Assembly: GCA_020445415.1 (NCBI GenBank)
Contig: JAGRGP010000001.1
Location: forward strand, 1-64,000
Length of the DNA: 64,000 nt
Direction: 5' to 3'
From: Gammaproteobacteria bacterium
GTDB lineage: Bacteria > Pseudomonadota > Gammaproteobacteria > Chromatiales > Chromatiaceae
In this document: positions 8,315-18,312 of the stretch, in pieces
Layout of the letters: each line of letters begins with the position of its first letter
Numbering within the stretch: position 1 is the first letter of the stretch
Notes under the pieces: model-generated
What the model saw: only the letters and a program-made list of their open reading frames with translations
Told to the model about the DNA's origin: nothing
The model's database searches: none
Translations under genes and position numbers: made by a program

Positions 8315-9610
8315 ATGTCGTCTAAAATCGGGCTCACCAAGATATCCCTTTCTATCGGTCTGGCCTCCGGGCTCTTCGTATCGTCGCTGGTACAGGCGGA
8401 GGACACCATCAAAGTTGGTGTTCTGCATTCCCTGTCCGGGACGATGGCAATCAGCGAAACCACGCTCAAGGACACCATGCTGATGCTTATTGAAGAGCAA
8501 AACAAGAAGGGAGGACTATTGGGCAAGAAACTAGAGCCGGTGGTTGTTGACCCGGCGTCCAACTGGCCGCTATTCGCAGAAAAGGCCCGGGAGTTACTGA
8601 GCCAACACCAAGTGGCGGCGGTTTTCGGGAACTGGACGTCGGTGTCACGTAAATCCGTACTGCCCGTATTCGAGGAGCTGAACGGCTTACTCTTCTACCC
8701 GGTTCAATATGAGGGCGAGGAGTCTTCAAAGAACGTGTTTTACACCGGTGCGGCACCCAATCAACAAGCGATTCCTGCTGTCGATTACCTCATGAACGAT
8801 ATCGGGGTCAAGCGCTGGGTGTTAGCCGGCACAGACTACGTTTATCCCCGCACGACCAACAAAATTCTTGAAGCCTATCTCAAGGATAAGGGCGTTAGCG
8901 AAGGCGATATCATGATCAACTACACACCGTTCGGCCACTCTGATTGGCAGTCGATTGTATCGGACATCAAGAAGTTTGGATCCGCCGGAAAGAAAACCGC
9001 TGTAGTCTCCACTATCAATGGCGATGCGAATGTGCCTTTCTATAAAGAGTTGGGTAATCAAGGGGTTTCAGCTGAGACGATCCCAGTGGTTGCATTTTCG
9101 GTGGGTGAAGAAGAGTTGTCGGGTATCGATACCAAACCTTTGGTGGGACATCTCGCCGCCTGGAACTACTTCATGAGTGTAGATAATGAGGCTAACGACT
9201 CGTTCATTGATGCTTGGCATGCCTATATCAAAGACGAAAATCGGGTAACCAACGATCCGATGGAAGCGCACTACATTGGCTTCAACATGTGGGTTAAGGC
9301 AGTGGAAAAGGCAGGTACCACCGATGCTTCGGCGGTGCAAGAAGCTATCATCGGTGTCTCGGTTCCCAATCTGTCCGGCGGTTATTCGGCAATGATGCCC
9401 AACCACCACATCACCAAGCCGGTGCTGATCGGAGAGATCCAAGACGACGGACAATTCGTGACAGTCTGGCAGACGTCTGGGTTGGTTGCGGGAGACGCGT
9501 GGTCGGATTATTTGCCTGGTTCGAAGGACTTGATCTCGGATTGGCGGATGCCGCTGGCTTGCGGTAACTACAACGTCAAAACGGGTAAGTGTTCCGGCCA
9601 GAATTTCTAG
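8315..9610 (+). CDS. urtA: Urea ABC transporter, periplasmic urea-binding protein
   Basis: Periplasmic binding protein that captures urea for the UrtBCDE importer. It has 431 residues and begins with a Sec signal peptide (MSSKIGLTKISLSIGLASGLF, cleavage near VQA-ED). A branched-chain-amino-acid-type binding fold follows, with family segments VGVLHSLSGTMAISE, VVDPASNWP and GLLFYPVQYEGEE. A stem-loop follows its stop, consistent with more binding protein being made than membrane components. It is first in a same-strand run through urease, downstream of a sigma-54 promoter. Confidence 0.97.
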   Translation: MSSKIGLTKISLSIGLASGLFVSSLVQAEDTIKVGVLHSLSGTMAISETTLKDTMLMLIEEQNKKGGLLGKKLEPVVVDPASNWPLFAEKARELLSQHQVAAVFGNWTSVSRKSVLPVFEELNGLLFYPVQYEGEESSKNVFYTGAAPNQQAIPAVDYLMNDIGVKRWVLAGTDYVYPRTTNKILEAYLKDKGVSEGDIMINYTPFGHSDWQSIVSDIKKFGSAGKKTAVVSTINGDANVPFYKELGNQGVSAETIPVVAFSVGEEELSGIDTKPLVGHLAAWNYFMSVDNEANDSFIDAWHAYIKDENRVTNDPMEAHYIGFNMWVKAVEKAGTTDASAVQEAIIGVSVPNLSGGYSAMMPNHHITKPVLIGEIQDDGQFVTVWQTSGLVAGDAWSDYLPGSKDLISDWRMPLACGNYNVKTGKCSGQNF

Positions 9611-9625
9611 TACTTGATCAGGGGA

Positions 9626-9651
9626 GGGCGCCAGCTCGTGTTGAGGCGCCC
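9626..9651 (+). terminator. Stem-loop between urtA and urtB
   Basis: Perfect 7-bp arms GGGCGCC and GGCGCCC enclose a 12-nt loop and are followed by a short pyrimidine stretch (CTTCT). There is no long T-run, so a partial terminator or an RNA-stabilising hairpin is more likely than a full stop. Such hairpins after the binding-protein gene are common in ABC importer operons and set its excess over the permease. Confidence 0.55.
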
Positions 9652-9749
9652 CTTCTGCATTAAACAAACATGGCTGGTCTTTGTCCGAGCGGGCGGGTGT
9701 TCGCTTCGCCCTAGGCGTGAATCATGGAACACAACGGTATACGGCTTCA

Positions 9750-11372
9750 ATGATGCGGATATTCATGATTTCAGGACTGCTCTTGGTGATGCTGGCTGTG
9801 GTTGTTCAGTCGGCCGGGGCGGGGTTGTCTCAAACTGAAGGGGATGGTGTCGATAGTGCCCTGGAATTGCTGAAAAGCACAAAATTTTCTGACCGTCTGC
9901 GAGGCGTAGAGCAGTTGGCAACAAGTGGTCATTCAGGGGTCCTCGGGCTATTAAGCGAATTGTTGGAAGGTCGTCTTTTCTATATCAAGAAGGGGCGGCG
10001 CTTGGTGATCGCCGAAGAGCAGGATGGTGATTACCGGATTCGTGATGCGCTGACCGGCGAGCCCCTCGGAGTTGAGAAGGCCCGTAAGCTCCGCAAGATA
10101 AACTTGAACAACGCCATGCGCAGCCGGATCAATGCACTAGTGGCAGCCATTGATCTTGCCAGCGACAGCCCGTCGACTCGATTAGACGCCGTCAACCGAA
10201 TTCTTGACCACTATGATGTGGATGCTGTGGCGGCGATTAGGCCGCTGCATGCAGTCGAACGTGACGAGCAAGTCAGGGACGCAATGGAGGTTGCTATCGC
10301 CTTGGCTGATCTGGAAACCGGTTCTTTTTCACAGCAGGTTCAGGCGGTGGCTGTGCTGCAGGAAAGTGTCCACCCTGCTGTTAGAAATGGGCTGGTGAGA
10401 TTGAAGGCACGAGCCGGGAATCCTGAGCTGGCAAGGATGATCGATAAATCGCTAGAGATTATTGATGCCAGGCTTAAAGTGTTCGCGGCGTTGGAAACCC
10501 TGTTTTTTGGTCTCAGTCTGGGATCGGTACTGGTGCTAGCGGCCATAGGGTTGGCCATTACCTTCGGAGTCATGGGAGTCATCAACATGGCTCACGGCGA
10601 ATTGATTATGCTCGGTGCTTACACGGCTTACGTGATTCAGCGCATGATGCCTGATCATATTGGTATTTCACTGTTAGTTGCGGTGCCCGCTGCGTTTTGT
10701 GTATCGGCGGTAGTTGGCATTGCCATTGAGAGAGGGATTATCCGGTTTCTGTATGGGCGCCCTCTTGAGACATTACTGGCTACCTTCGGAATTAGTCTAA
10801 TCCTCCAGCAGGGGGTGCGTACTCTTTTTTCACCTCTCAACCGATCCGTTGAAACACCTGAGTGGATGAGTGGTGCATTGCACATCAACAGCGCGCTTTC
10901 TCTAACCTATAACCGTCTTTACATTATTGCGTTTTGCTTATTGATCTTTGCCGGCCTGATTCTGGTGTTGAAGAAAACAGCGCTGGGCCTGCAGATTAGG
11001 GCGGTTTCCCAAAACCGCGCTATGGCGCGCGCCATGGGGGTGAGATCTGCCTGGGTGGATGCCATGACCTTCGGTTTGGGTTCGGGGGTTGCGGGTATGG
11101 CTGGCGTAGCCTTGAGTCAGCTCACTAACGTAGGCCCCAATTTGGGTCAATCCTACATCATTGATTCATTTATGGTCGTCGTGTTTGGTGGTGTAGGTAA
11201 TCTTTGGGGCACCTTGGTAAGTGGCATGACGCTTGGGGTTGCAAACAAGTTCATGGAACCTTGGGCAGGCGCAGTACTAGCTAAAATCCTGGTACTGGTG
11301 TTCATTGTTCTCTTTATTCAAAAACGCCCCCGTGGTCTTTTTCCCCACCGTGGCCGTGCGGCGGAGGGCTGA
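9750..11372 (+). CDS. urtB: Urea ABC transporter permease UrtB
   Basis: One of two integral membrane subunits of the urea importer. The frame is open from a TTG at 9681, but the ATG pair at 9750/9753 begins a clear signal peptide (MRIFMISGLLLVMLAVVVQS), so I start there (540 residues). About residues 30-235 form a soluble region with HEAT-like helices, presumably periplasmic. A LivH-type permease domain follows, including MGVINMAHGELIMLGAYTAY and VFGGVGNLWGTL. The N-terminal extension is typical of proteobacterial UrtB. No strong ribosome-binding site is visible at 9750. The stop is 3 bp before urtC. Confidence 0.95.
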   Translation: MMRIFMISGLLLVMLAVVVQSAGAGLSQTEGDGVDSALELLKSTKFSDRLRGVEQLATSGHSGVLGLLSELLEGRLFYIKKGRRLVIAEEQDGDYRIRDALTGEPLGVEKARKLRKINLNNAMRSRINALVAAIDLASDSPSTRLDAVNRILDHYDVDAVAAIRPLHAVERDEQVRDAMEVAIALADLETGSFSQQVQAVAVLQESVHPAVRNGLVRLKARAGNPELARMIDKSLEIIDARLKVFAALETLFFGLSLGSVLVLAAIGLAITFGVMGVINMAHGELIMLGAYTAYVIQRMMPDHIGISLLVAVPAAFCVSAVVGIAIERGIIRFLYGRPLETLLATFGISLILQQGVRTLFSPLNRSVETPEWMSGALHINSALSLTYNRLYIIAFCLLIFAGLILVLKKTALGLQIRAVSQNRAMARAMGVRSAWVDAMTFGLGSGVAGMAGVALSQLTNVGPNLGQSYIIDSFMVVVFGGVGNLWGTLVSGMTLGVANKFMEPWAGAVLAKILVLVFIVLFIQKRPRGLFPHRGRAAEG

Positions 11373-11375
11373 GGT

Positions 11376-12464
11376 ATGGGGATTTTCAACATACTCAAGG
11401 GTGACCGGGGGGGACAACTTTTTCTCGCGATCTTGCTTGTCGCGGTGTTGGCGGTGCCATACTTCAGCCTGGCCACCTCCCCTGACAGCCCCTTTCATTT
11501 CTCTATCTACAGTGTCACCTTGTTGGGCAAATACCTGGCGTTTGCGCTGCTGGCGATCGCCGTCGACCTGGCCTGGGGGTATCTCGGCATACTCAGTCTT
11601 GGACATGGTGCCTTTTTTGCCTTGGGTGGATATGCGATGGGCATGTATCTGATGCGTCAGATCGGTGATCGCGGCGTTTATGGCAATCCCCAACTCCCCG
11701 ATTTTATGGTGTTCCTCAATTGGGATTCCTTACCGTGGTTTTGGCTTGGGTTTGATATGTTCTGGTTTGCCATGCTGATGGTCGCATTGATACCGGGATT
11801 GCTGGCACTTCTATTCGGATGGTTAGCGTTTCGATCCCGGGTTACTGGCGTCTATCTCTCGATTATTACCCAAGCGCTGACCTATGCGCTGATGTTGGCG
11901 TTTTTTCGTAACGAAATGGGATTCGGTGGCAACAACGGGCTTACCGACTTCAAGGACATCATCGGTTTCAGTCTGCAGTCTGACAACACTCGCGTCGCGT
12001 TGTTTATTGCTACTGCTTTATTACTGGGGCTGGGCTACCTTGCCTGCCGGTTAATCGTTATGTCACGGCTTGGTAAGGTTGCGGTGGCGATCCGCGATGC
12101 AGAGGACCGTGTGCGGTTTATAGGTTACCGGGTCGAGCACGTTAAACTGGCCATCTTTACGTTTTCCGCGGTGCTTGCAGGTATCGCCGGAGCACTCTAT
12201 GTGCCTCAGGTAGGTATCATCAACCCGGGAGAGTTTTCTCCCATAAATTCGATTGAAATCGTAATTTGGGTGGCAATAGGTGGACGTGCAACTCTGTACG
12301 GTGCGGCGGCGGGTGCCATTTTGGTGAACTATGGCAAGAGTTACTTTACCGCGGCATTACCGGAGGTTTGGCTGTTTGCGCTTGGGACGCTGTTTGTGCT
12401 GGTTACCTTATTCCTCCCCAAGGGGATTGTCGGCGTGCTGGGTGGCAAGAGGGCAGCCAAGTGA
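11376..12464 (+). CDS. urtC: Urea ABC transporter permease UrtC
   Basis: Second membrane subunit of the urea importer, LivM-type, 362 residues. It has about eight to ten hydrophobic segments. The family signatures AVDLAWGYLGILSLGHGAFFALGG, near residue 65, and the cytoplasmic coupling stretch AIRDAEDRVRFIGYRVEHVK, near residue 235, are both visible. The ATG at 11376 has a good upstream sequence (GGAGGGCTGAGGT). The stop overlaps the GTG start of urtD by 4 bp (GTGA). Confidence 0.96.
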   Translation: MGIFNILKGDRGGQLFLAILLVAVLAVPYFSLATSPDSPFHFSIYSVTLLGKYLAFALLAIAVDLAWGYLGILSLGHGAFFALGGYAMGMYLMRQIGDRGVYGNPQLPDFMVFLNWDSLPWFWLGFDMFWFAMLMVALIPGLLALLFGWLAFRSRVTGVYLSIITQALTYALMLAFFRNEMGFGGNNGLTDFKDIIGFSLQSDNTRVALFIATALLLGLGYLACRLIVMSRLGKVAVAIRDAEDRVRFIGYRVEHVKLAIFTFSAVLAGIAGALYVPQVGIINPGEFSPINSIEIVIWVAIGGRATLYGAAAGAILVNYGKSYFTAALPEVWLFALGTLFVLVTLFLPKGIVGVLGGKRAAK

Positions 12465-13291
12465 AAACCCTGGATAGGCTGCGCACCGGTATGTCGCGCG
12501 ACCGGGTATTTGATTTCATGATGCCTACCACCGGTCTCGAGGTGGATGTTAGCCACGGCATATTGCTTTATCTGGAGGGTGTCACGGTTAGTTTCGACGG
12601 CTTTAAGGCCATCGATAATCTCAATCTATACCTTGAGGCTGGTGAGTTGCGTTGTATCATCGGGCCCAACGGTGCGGGTAAGACAACCATGATGGACATC
12701 ATTACCGGTAAAACCCGTCCACAACGAGGCAGTGTTCATTTCGGGCAAAACATCGACTTGTTACGTCTTAGCGAGCCGGAAATTGCTCAGGTAGGGATCG
12801 GCCGCAAATTTCAAAAGCCAACGGTATTTGAAAGTCACACGGTGTTCGAAAATCTCGAAATGGCCATGAGTGGGGATAAGCGTGTGTGGCCCACCTTTCG
12901 GGCTAGGCTGAACGGCGAACAGAAAGACCAGATCGACAAGATGCTGGAGACGATCGGCCTAGTCGACCAGCGGGCTGATACGGCGGGTTCTCTATCCCAT
13001 GGTCAAAAACAGTGGCTCGAAATTGGCATGTTATTGATGCAGGACCCACACTTATTGCTGGTGGATGAGCCGGTTGCGGGAATGACCCATCAAGAGATGG
13101 AACGCACCGCGGACCTGCTGACCTCGTTGGCGGGCCGGCACACGGTAGTGGTTGTGGAACACGATATGGATTTCGTGCGTTCTATTGCCCGCAAGGTAAC
13201 GGTCTTACATCAGGGCAGCGTGCTGGCCGAGGGTTCCATGGAGGAAGTGCAAAACGATCGGCGCGTGGTTGAAGTATACCTGGGGGGATAG
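12461..13291 (+). CDS. urtD: Urea ABC transporter ATP-binding protein UrtD
   Basis: One of the two ATPases of the urea importer, LivG-type, 276 residues from the GTG at 12461. An earlier in-frame start at 12266 would lie deep inside urtC and is rejected. Motifs are Walker A GPNGAGKTT, signature LSHGQKQ, Walker B LLLVDEP and the H-loop VVEHDMDF. The first 35 residues are a non-conserved lead-in before the ATPase domain begins at LLYLEGVTVSFDGF. The stop is 1 nt before urtE. Confidence 0.96.
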   Translation: MKTLDRLRTGMSRDRVFDFMMPTTGLEVDVSHGILLYLEGVTVSFDGFKAIDNLNLYLEAGELRCIIGPNGAGKTTMMDIITGKTRPQRGSVHFGQNIDLLRLSEPEIAQVGIGRKFQKPTVFESHTVFENLEMAMSGDKRVWPTFRARLNGEQKDQIDKMLETIGLVDQRADTAGSLSHGQKQWLEIGMLLMQDPHLLLVDEPVAGMTHQEMERTADLLTSLAGRHTVVVVEHDMDFVRSIARKVTVLHQGSVLAEGSMEEVQNDRRVVEVYLGG

Positions 13292-13292
13292 C

Positions 13293-13988
13293 ATGTTACG
13301 GATCGAGCAACTGAATCAGTACTATGGGGAGAGCCATACGCTTTGGGATCTAGATCTTCAGGTTACTGAAGGTGAGTGCACCTGCTTAATGGGTCGGAAC
13401 GGCGTCGGAAAGACCACGCTTCTGCAATGTATCATGGGGCTGTTACCGGTGAGGTCAGGCCAAATTCTATTTCGTGACCGGGATCTCAGCAGGCTAGCGG
13501 CTGAGCGTAGAGCGCCGTTGGGGATTGGTTATGTACCGCAAGGTCGGCAGATTTTTTCATCGCTAAGCGTTGAAGAGAATCTAATGATCGGCTTACCGGC
13601 TCGCCGTGATCGTAATCGTCAAATTCCCTCATTCGTCTTCGAACTCTTTCCGGTATTACGGGAAATGTTATCCCGACGGGGAGGGGATCTGTCCGGTGGC
13701 CAGCAGCAGCAGTTGGCCATCGCCAGGGCTTTGGCGCTAGATCCCCAATTGCTTATTCTGGATGAACCAACCGAAGGTATTCAGCCCAATATCGTACAAG
13801 AGATCGGGGGCATCATTCGGCGACTGAACCGGGAGATTGGGTTGACAGTGTTATTGGTGGAGCAGAAGTTGCCTTTCGCGCACCGGGTGGCCGACCGGTA
13901 TTGTCTCTTGGACCGAGGTCGGACGGTAGCGACGGGCATCATGGCCGAGCTGAGTGACTCGTTGATACAACGCTATTTGACGGTATGA
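13293..13988 (+). CDS. urtE: Urea ABC transporter ATP-binding protein UrtE
   Basis: Second ATPase of the urea importer, LivF-type, 231 residues. The ATG at 13293 is used; a TTG at 13269 would overlap urtD by 23 bp and add residues not seen in the family. The GGGGGGA upstream is a suitable ribosome-binding site. Motifs are Walker A GRNGVGKTTL, signature LSGGQQQQLAIARAL and Walker B LLILDEPTEGI. The stop overlaps the ureD start (ATGA), which couples urea import to urease assembly. Confidence 0.96.
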   Translation: MLRIEQLNQYYGESHTLWDLDLQVTEGECTCLMGRNGVGKTTLLQCIMGLLPVRSGQILFRDRDLSRLAAERRAPLGIGYVPQGRQIFSSLSVEENLMIGLPARRDRNRQIPSFVFELFPVLREMLSRRGGDLSGGQQQQLAIARALALDPQLLILDEPTEGIQPNIVQEIGGIIRRLNREIGLTVLLVEQKLPFAHRVADRYCLLDRGRTVATGIMAELSDSLIQRYLTV

Positions 13989-14842
13989 GAGAATTCGCCT
14001 CCCCTCCCTCCAATATACCTAAGGGTGAGAAAGCGAACGGGTGGCAGGCGAGTTTGTCGCTGGGGTTCGAGTTACGCCGGGAGCGCACGGTGTTAACCCG
14101 CCGCAGCCACCGGGGACCCTTGGTGGTGCAGCGTCCTTTTTATCCTGGAGACGGGGTCTGTCATCTTTATCTGTTACATCCGCCGGGCGGGGTCGTGGGT
14201 GGTGATCGGCTTAGTGTAGACCTGGACTTGGCACCGGGCTGTGCGGCACTGATTACCACACCGGGGGCGACAAAACTCTACCGCTGCAACGGATTACGGG
14301 CCTCATTGGAACACCGTATGCGGGTCGCTGACGGTGCTAGCCTCGAGTGGTTGCCACAAGAATGCATCCTGTTTCCCGGTGCCGCTGGAGATGTATCCAC
14401 TAAGATTCAGCTGGAGGGAACGGCGCGTGTTGCCGCCTGGGAGATCCAATGCCTGGGGCTGCCCGCCTTGGGGCAGCGATTCGATAACGGTGACATTGGG
14501 TTCAACCTGGAGATCTGGAAGGACGATAGTCCGCTATTGTTGGAGCGGTTGTCTTTGACCACGCAGGTGTTGGATAGTCTGAGCGGCATGCGGGGAATGC
14601 CGGTGATTGGAACGATGGTCGTTGGACCGGCAACCGATAGGGCTTGCGAGATGGCGCGGGGAGTCCTCGTTACCGCCCTGCCCGATTGTTGTGGGGCAAC
14701 GCTGGTTGATGGGTTATTAGTGGTCCGTTATCTTGGTGAATCGACCTCGCGGGTACGCCATCTGTTTTTTCGCGTCTGGTTGATTCTGCGACAATTGCTA
14801 CTCGGATGGCAGCCTTGTGCGCCCCGTATCTGGGCAACTTGA
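13985..14842 (+). CDS. ureD: Urease accessory protein UreD
   Basis: Scaffold protein that binds apo-urease and recruits UreF and UreG for nickel insertion. It has 285 residues and no catalytic motif. Family segments are GPLVVQRPFYPG, HPPGGVVGGDRL, ITTPGATKLYR and LEWLPQECILFPGA. The start overlaps the end of urtE by 4 bp, so import and urease genes form one translationally coupled unit. ureA begins 12 bp downstream. Confidence 0.95.
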   Translation: MREFASPPSNIPKGEKANGWQASLSLGFELRRERTVLTRRSHRGPLVVQRPFYPGDGVCHLYLLHPPGGVVGGDRLSVDLDLAPGCAALITTPGATKLYRCNGLRASLEHRMRVADGASLEWLPQECILFPGAAGDVSTKIQLEGTARVAAWEIQCLGLPALGQRFDNGDIGFNLEIWKDDSPLLLERLSLTTQVLDSLSGMRGMPVIGTMVVGPATDRACEMARGVLVTALPDCCGATLVDGLLVVRYLGESTSRVRHLFFRVWLILRQLLLGWQPCAPRIWAT

Positions 14843-14854
14843 GAGGATTGAATA

Positions 14855-15157
14855 ATGGAGTTGACACCAAGGGAGAAAGACAAGCTGATGCTGTTCACGG
14901 CGGGCTTGCTGGCAGAACGCCGCAAGGCGCGTGGACTCAAACTCAACTACCCCGAAGCTGTGGCATACATCAGCGCAGCCATTTTGGAGGGTGCACGTGA
15001 CGGACGCAGCGTGGCCGAACTCATGGAGTTTGGCCGTACCGTGCTTGCCCGTGATGAGGTCATGGAAGGTGTTGCCGAGATGGTTCACGAGGTGCAGGTG
15101 GAAGCTACCTTCCCTGATGGAACCAAGCTGATCACCGTGCATGACCCCATACTCTGA
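14855..15157 (+). CDS. ureA: Urease gamma subunit
   Basis: Smallest structural subunit of urease, 100 residues, the usual length. It begins [17 protein letters not shown] and includes the conserved [17 protein letters not shown] and ends [10 protein letters not shown]. It has no catalytic residues and packs around the alpha subunit in the (alpha-beta-gamma)3 enzyme. ureB follows after 10 bp. Confidence 0.97.
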   Translation: MELTPREKDKLMLFTAGLLAERRKARGLKLNYPEAVAYISAAILEGARDGRSVAELMEFGRTVLARDEVMEGVAEMVHEVQVEATFPDGTKLITVHDPIL

Positions 15158-15167
15158 GGAGGTCAAG

Positions 15168-15479
15168 ATGAAACCGGGAGAAGTGCTAACCGTTCCAGGA
15201 GATATCGAGCTAAACCACGGCCGCGAGACGGTCCGGGTGGAGGTGGCCAATGTTGGGGATCGCCCGATTCAGGTCGGTTCCCACTACCATTTTTTTGAGA
15301 CCAACCCGGCGTTGAGATTTCAACGGGAAGTAACATTGGGGTTTAGGTTGAATATACCGGCGGGGACCGCGGTACGATTTGAGCCAGGCCAGTCGAGGGA
15401 AGTGGAACTGGTAGCCTTTGCTGGGGAAAGACGTATCTTTGGCTTCAATGGCAAGGTAATGGGCGTGCTGGAGGATTGA
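15168..15479 (+). CDS. ureB: Urease beta subunit
   Basis: Structural subunit of urease, 103 residues. An earlier ATG at 15141 would overlap ureA, but GAGGAGG at about 15156-15162 sits just before the ATG at 15168, which begins [11 protein letters not shown], the usual family start. The protein includes [18 protein letters not shown] and [12 protein letters not shown]. Its stop lies immediately before ureC. Confidence 0.97.
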   Translation: MKPGEVLTVPGDIELNHGRETVRVEVANVGDRPIQVGSHYHFFETNPALRFQREVTLGFRLNIPAGTAVRFEPGQSREVELVAFAGERRIFGFNGKVMGVLED

Positions 15480-15481
15480 GG

Positions 15482-17185
15482 ATGGTAAGGATTTCGAGAA
15501 CGGCCTATGCGGAGATGTTTGGACCTTCCACCGGCGACCGAGTAAGGCTGGGTGATACCGATCTCTGGATTCAGGTCGAAGATGACCGCACCATCTACGG
15601 AGAGGAGGTCAAGTTTGGTGGCGGAAAGGTCATTCGGGACGGAATGGGACAATCGCAGTGTTTCGGGCCCGAGGTGGTGGATGTGGTGATTACTAATGCG
15701 CTGATACTGGACCACTGGGGTATCGTCAAGGCGGATCTTGGGATCCGCGGCGGGCGTATCAGCGGAATCGGCAAGGCGGGAAATCCGGATGTGCAGCCCG
15801 GGGTCGACATCGTGATCGGACCGGGTACCGAAGTTATCGCGGGAGAAGGAATGATTCTTACCGCGGGAGGCATTGACGCTCACATACACTTCATCTGTCC
15901 TCAGCAGGTAGAGGAGGCTGCAGCTTCTGGAATTACCACTATGCTGGGCGGAGGAACCGGACCGGCTGCCGGTACCAATGCCACCACCTGTACTCCCGGA
16001 TCTTGGAACATCAATCGCATGTTGCAGGCGGCGGAGGCTCTACCCATGAACCTGGGCCTTCTCGGTAAAGGCAACGCCAGTCTGCCCGAGCCACTGGATC
16101 AGCAGATTCAGTCAGGGGCGATGGGTTTGAAGCTCCACGAAGACTGGGGTACCACACCCGCCACGATAGATAACTGTCTCGCGGTAGCTGATCGGTTCGA
16201 TGTTCAGGTAGCCATACATACCGACACGCTGAATGAATCGGGCTTTGTCGAAAACACGCTGGCGGCAATTGGTGAGCGCACTATTCATACGTATCACACG
16301 GAAGGTGCGGGCGGCGGGCATGCCCCGGACATCATTAAGGCCTGTGGCCGCGCCAATGTTTTGCCCTCATCCACTAACCCTACCCGGCCCTACACCGTGA
16401 ATACTGTGGACGAACACCTCGACATGCTTATGGTGTGCCATCATTTAGACCCCGGAATTGCTGAAGACGTTGCATTTGCGGAGTCGCGGATTCGGCGTGA
16501 GACAATCGCTGCCGAGGATATTCTCCATGATCTGGGCGCATTCTCCATGATTGCCTCCGACTCCCAGGCGATGGGGAGAGTGGGAGAGGTGATTTGCCGG
16601 ACCTGGCAGACGGCACACAAAATGAAGATGCAAAGGGGGTCGTTGGAAGGGGATCCGAATGTTCATGACAACTACAGGGCTAAGCGGTATATCGCCAAGT
16701 ACACCATCAACCCTGCCATCAGCCACGGCATCGCCCATGAGGTGGGCTCGGTGGAGGTGGGGAAACTGGCAGATTTGGTGCTCTGGCGCCCAGCTTTCTT
16801 TGCGACTAAACCCAGCTTGATTCTCAAGGGCGGCATGATCTCCATGGCGCCCATGGGAGATCCCAACGCCTCGATTCCAACACCGCAACCAGTCCACTAT
16901 CGGCCGATGTTCGCGAGTTTGGGCGGGGCCCTGTCAGCGACCAGAATGACCTTTCTCTCAGCGGCGGCCATGAGCGCGGGGATTCCTGACAGACTGGGGC
17001 TGGGATCCCTAATCGGAGTGGTCGGTGGTTGCCGGGGAATTACCAAAGCCGACATGGTGCACAATGCCTATCTGCCCCATATCGAGGTAGATCCACAAAC
17101 CTACGAGGTGCGGGCCGATGGAGAGTTGTTGGTATGCGACCCCGCGGTTGAGCTGCCTCTGGCACAGCGTTACTTTTTGTTTTAA
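15482..17185 (+). CDS. ureC: Urease alpha subunit (catalytic)
   Basis: Catalytic dinickel subunit that hydrolyses urea to ammonia and carbamate. It has 567 residues from the ATG at 15482; a TTG at 15476 is also in frame. All expected active-site elements are present: the His pair in [10 protein letters not shown], the carbamylated Lys in GLKLHEDWG, His in [12 protein letters not shown], His in [15 protein letters not shown], the flap Cys-His in MVCHHLD and the metal-binding Asp in [10 protein letters not shown]. The enzyme should therefore be active. The ammonia can be assimilated and the CO2/bicarbonate used elsewhere in the cell. Confidence 0.98.
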   Translation: MVRISRTAYAEMFGPSTGDRVRLGDTDLWIQVEDDRTIYGEEVKFGGGKVIRDGMGQSQCFGPEVVDVVITNALILDHWGIVKADLGIRGGRISGIGKAGNPDVQPGVDIVIGPGTEVIAGEGMILTAGGIDAHIHFICPQQVEEAAASGITTMLGGGTGPAAGTNATTCTPGSWNINRMLQAAEALPMNLGLLGKGNASLPEPLDQQIQSGAMGLKLHEDWGTTPATIDNCLAVADRFDVQVAIHTDTLNESGFVENTLAAIGERTIHTYHTEGAGGGHAPDIIKACGRANVLPSSTNPTRPYTVNTVDEHLDMLMVCHHLDPGIAEDVAFAESRIRRETIAAEDILHDLGAFSMIASDSQAMGRVGEVICRTWQTAHKMKMQRGSLEGDPNVHDNYRAKRYIAKYTINPAISHGIAHEVGSVEVGKLADLVLWRPAFFATKPSLILKGGMISMAPMGDPNASIPTPQPVHYRPMFASLGGALSATRMTFLSAAAMSAGIPDRLGLGSLIGVVGGCRGITKADMVHNAYLPHIEVDPQTYEVRADGELLVCDPAVELPLAQRYFLF

Positions 17186-17190
17186 TCGCC

Positions 17191-17625
17191 GTGCTCAAGT
17201 TGACCCAAGTGCTGGAGCATGAGGCAGAGGTGTCTCATACTTTGACGATGCGCTTTGAGCAACGCACTCGTGGCAGGCTGCGTGTTACCCTGGATAGCGG
17301 GATTCCGGCGGGATTGTTTCTGCCCCATGGTCATTGTCTGAAGGACGGTGATCTTTTAGCCGGTGACGACGGTGTGGTGGTGCGGGTGGTAGCGGCCCCC
17401 GAGCCGGTTTGCACGGTGCGCTGTGATCAGCCATTGCAGTTGGCGCGGGTCTGTTATCATCTGGGCAATCGCCATGTGCCCCTACAGATAGAGGCGGACA
17501 GGGTCCGGTTTCTGCAGGACCATGTGCTTGAGCAAATGGTGCGGAGTCTGGGGCTAGAGCCAACGCGGGAGCAGGCGCCTTTTCAACCAGAGGCGGGTGC
17601 GTACGGCAGACATGAGCATGGCTGA
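17191..17625 (+). CDS. ureE: Urease accessory protein UreE (nickel metallochaperone)
   Basis: Dimeric nickel carrier that hands Ni to the UreG/UreF/UreD complex. It has 144 residues with a GTG start at 17191, 5 bp after the ureC stop. The conserved core nickel-site segment CYHLGNRHVPLQIE lies near residue 90. The C-terminus (GRHEHG) has only two His, unlike the long His-rich tails of some homologues, so it likely binds nickel through the core site alone. It overlaps the ureF start by 14 bp. Confidence 0.95.
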   Translation: MLKLTQVLEHEAEVSHTLTMRFEQRTRGRLRVTLDSGIPAGLFLPHGHCLKDGDLLAGDDGVVVRVVAAPEPVCTVRCDQPLQLARVCYHLGNRHVPLQIEADRVRFLQDHVLEQMVRSLGLEPTREQAPFQPEAGAYGRHEHG

Positions 17626-18301
17626 CGTCACCGGTAATTCTGCACAGATCCGGCTGATGCACTTGGTAAGTCCATCGCTGCCGATCGGAGGGTTCACCTA
17701 TTCCCAGGGATTGGAGTGGGCGGTAGAAGCGGGTTGGATTAGAGGCGCGGAGGATCTGTCCAATTGGTTAGAAGGTTTGCTTGAGACCACCCAAGTGCGG
17801 GTTGATATTCCGATCCTGATCCGTTTATACCGCGCGTGGGCGGTAGCGGACGAGGTGGAGGCCAAATACTGGAGCCGGCAACTTCTGGCCTGGCGGGAGA
17901 CCCGCGAGCTACGGTTTGAGGAATCCAGTCGAGGGCGGGCATTGGCCAACCTGTTGATCAGCCTCGGGGTTGAAGGGGCTAATCGTTGGCAGTCCACACT
18001 GGCACTGTGCCAGCCCGCGGGATTTGCTTTGGCTGCACAGTGTTGGGGCATTCCTTCCAGCGATGCGGCGCGGGGGTACCTTTGGAGCTGGTTGGAAAAC
18101 CAGGTTATCGCCGCGATAAAGCTCGTTCCATTGGGGCAGACCGAGGGGCAGAGGGTTCTCCATGGCTTAGTGGACAGATTAGCTGCAGGCGTGGAGCAGG
18201 GGATGATACTGAAGGATCATGAAATTGGTGCCGCCTCTCCGTCCATGGCTATCGCGAGTTGCCTACACGAAACCCAGTACACACGATTATTCAGATCCTG
18301 A
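17612..18301 (+). CDS. ureF: Urease accessory protein UreF
   Basis: All-helical protein that joins UreD-urease to UreG and acts in GTP-dependent nickel delivery. It has 229 residues from the ATG at 17612; ATG 17618 or GTG 17597 are alternatives. Family segments are [27 protein letters not shown], near the N-terminus, and [15 protein letters not shown]. The start lies within the end of ureE and the gene ends 11 bp before ureG, as in a compact operon. Confidence 0.95.
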   Translation: MSMADVTGNSAQIRLMHLVSPSLPIGGFTYSQGLEWAVEAGWIRGAEDLSNWLEGLLETTQVRVDIPILIRLYRAWAVADEVEAKYWSRQLLAWRETRELRFEESSRGRALANLLISLGVEGANRWQSTLALCQPAGFALAAQCWGIPSSDAARGYLWSWLENQVIAAIKLVPLGQTEGQRVLHGLVDRLAAGVEQGMILKDHEIGAASPSMAIASCLHETQYTRLFRS

Positions 18302-18312
18302 GAGTGCGTGTC

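Noticed and set aside
12266-12460. Longer start for urtD
   Set aside because: It would place 65 extra residues inside urtC; the GTG at 12461 gives the usual length and a 4-bp overlap.
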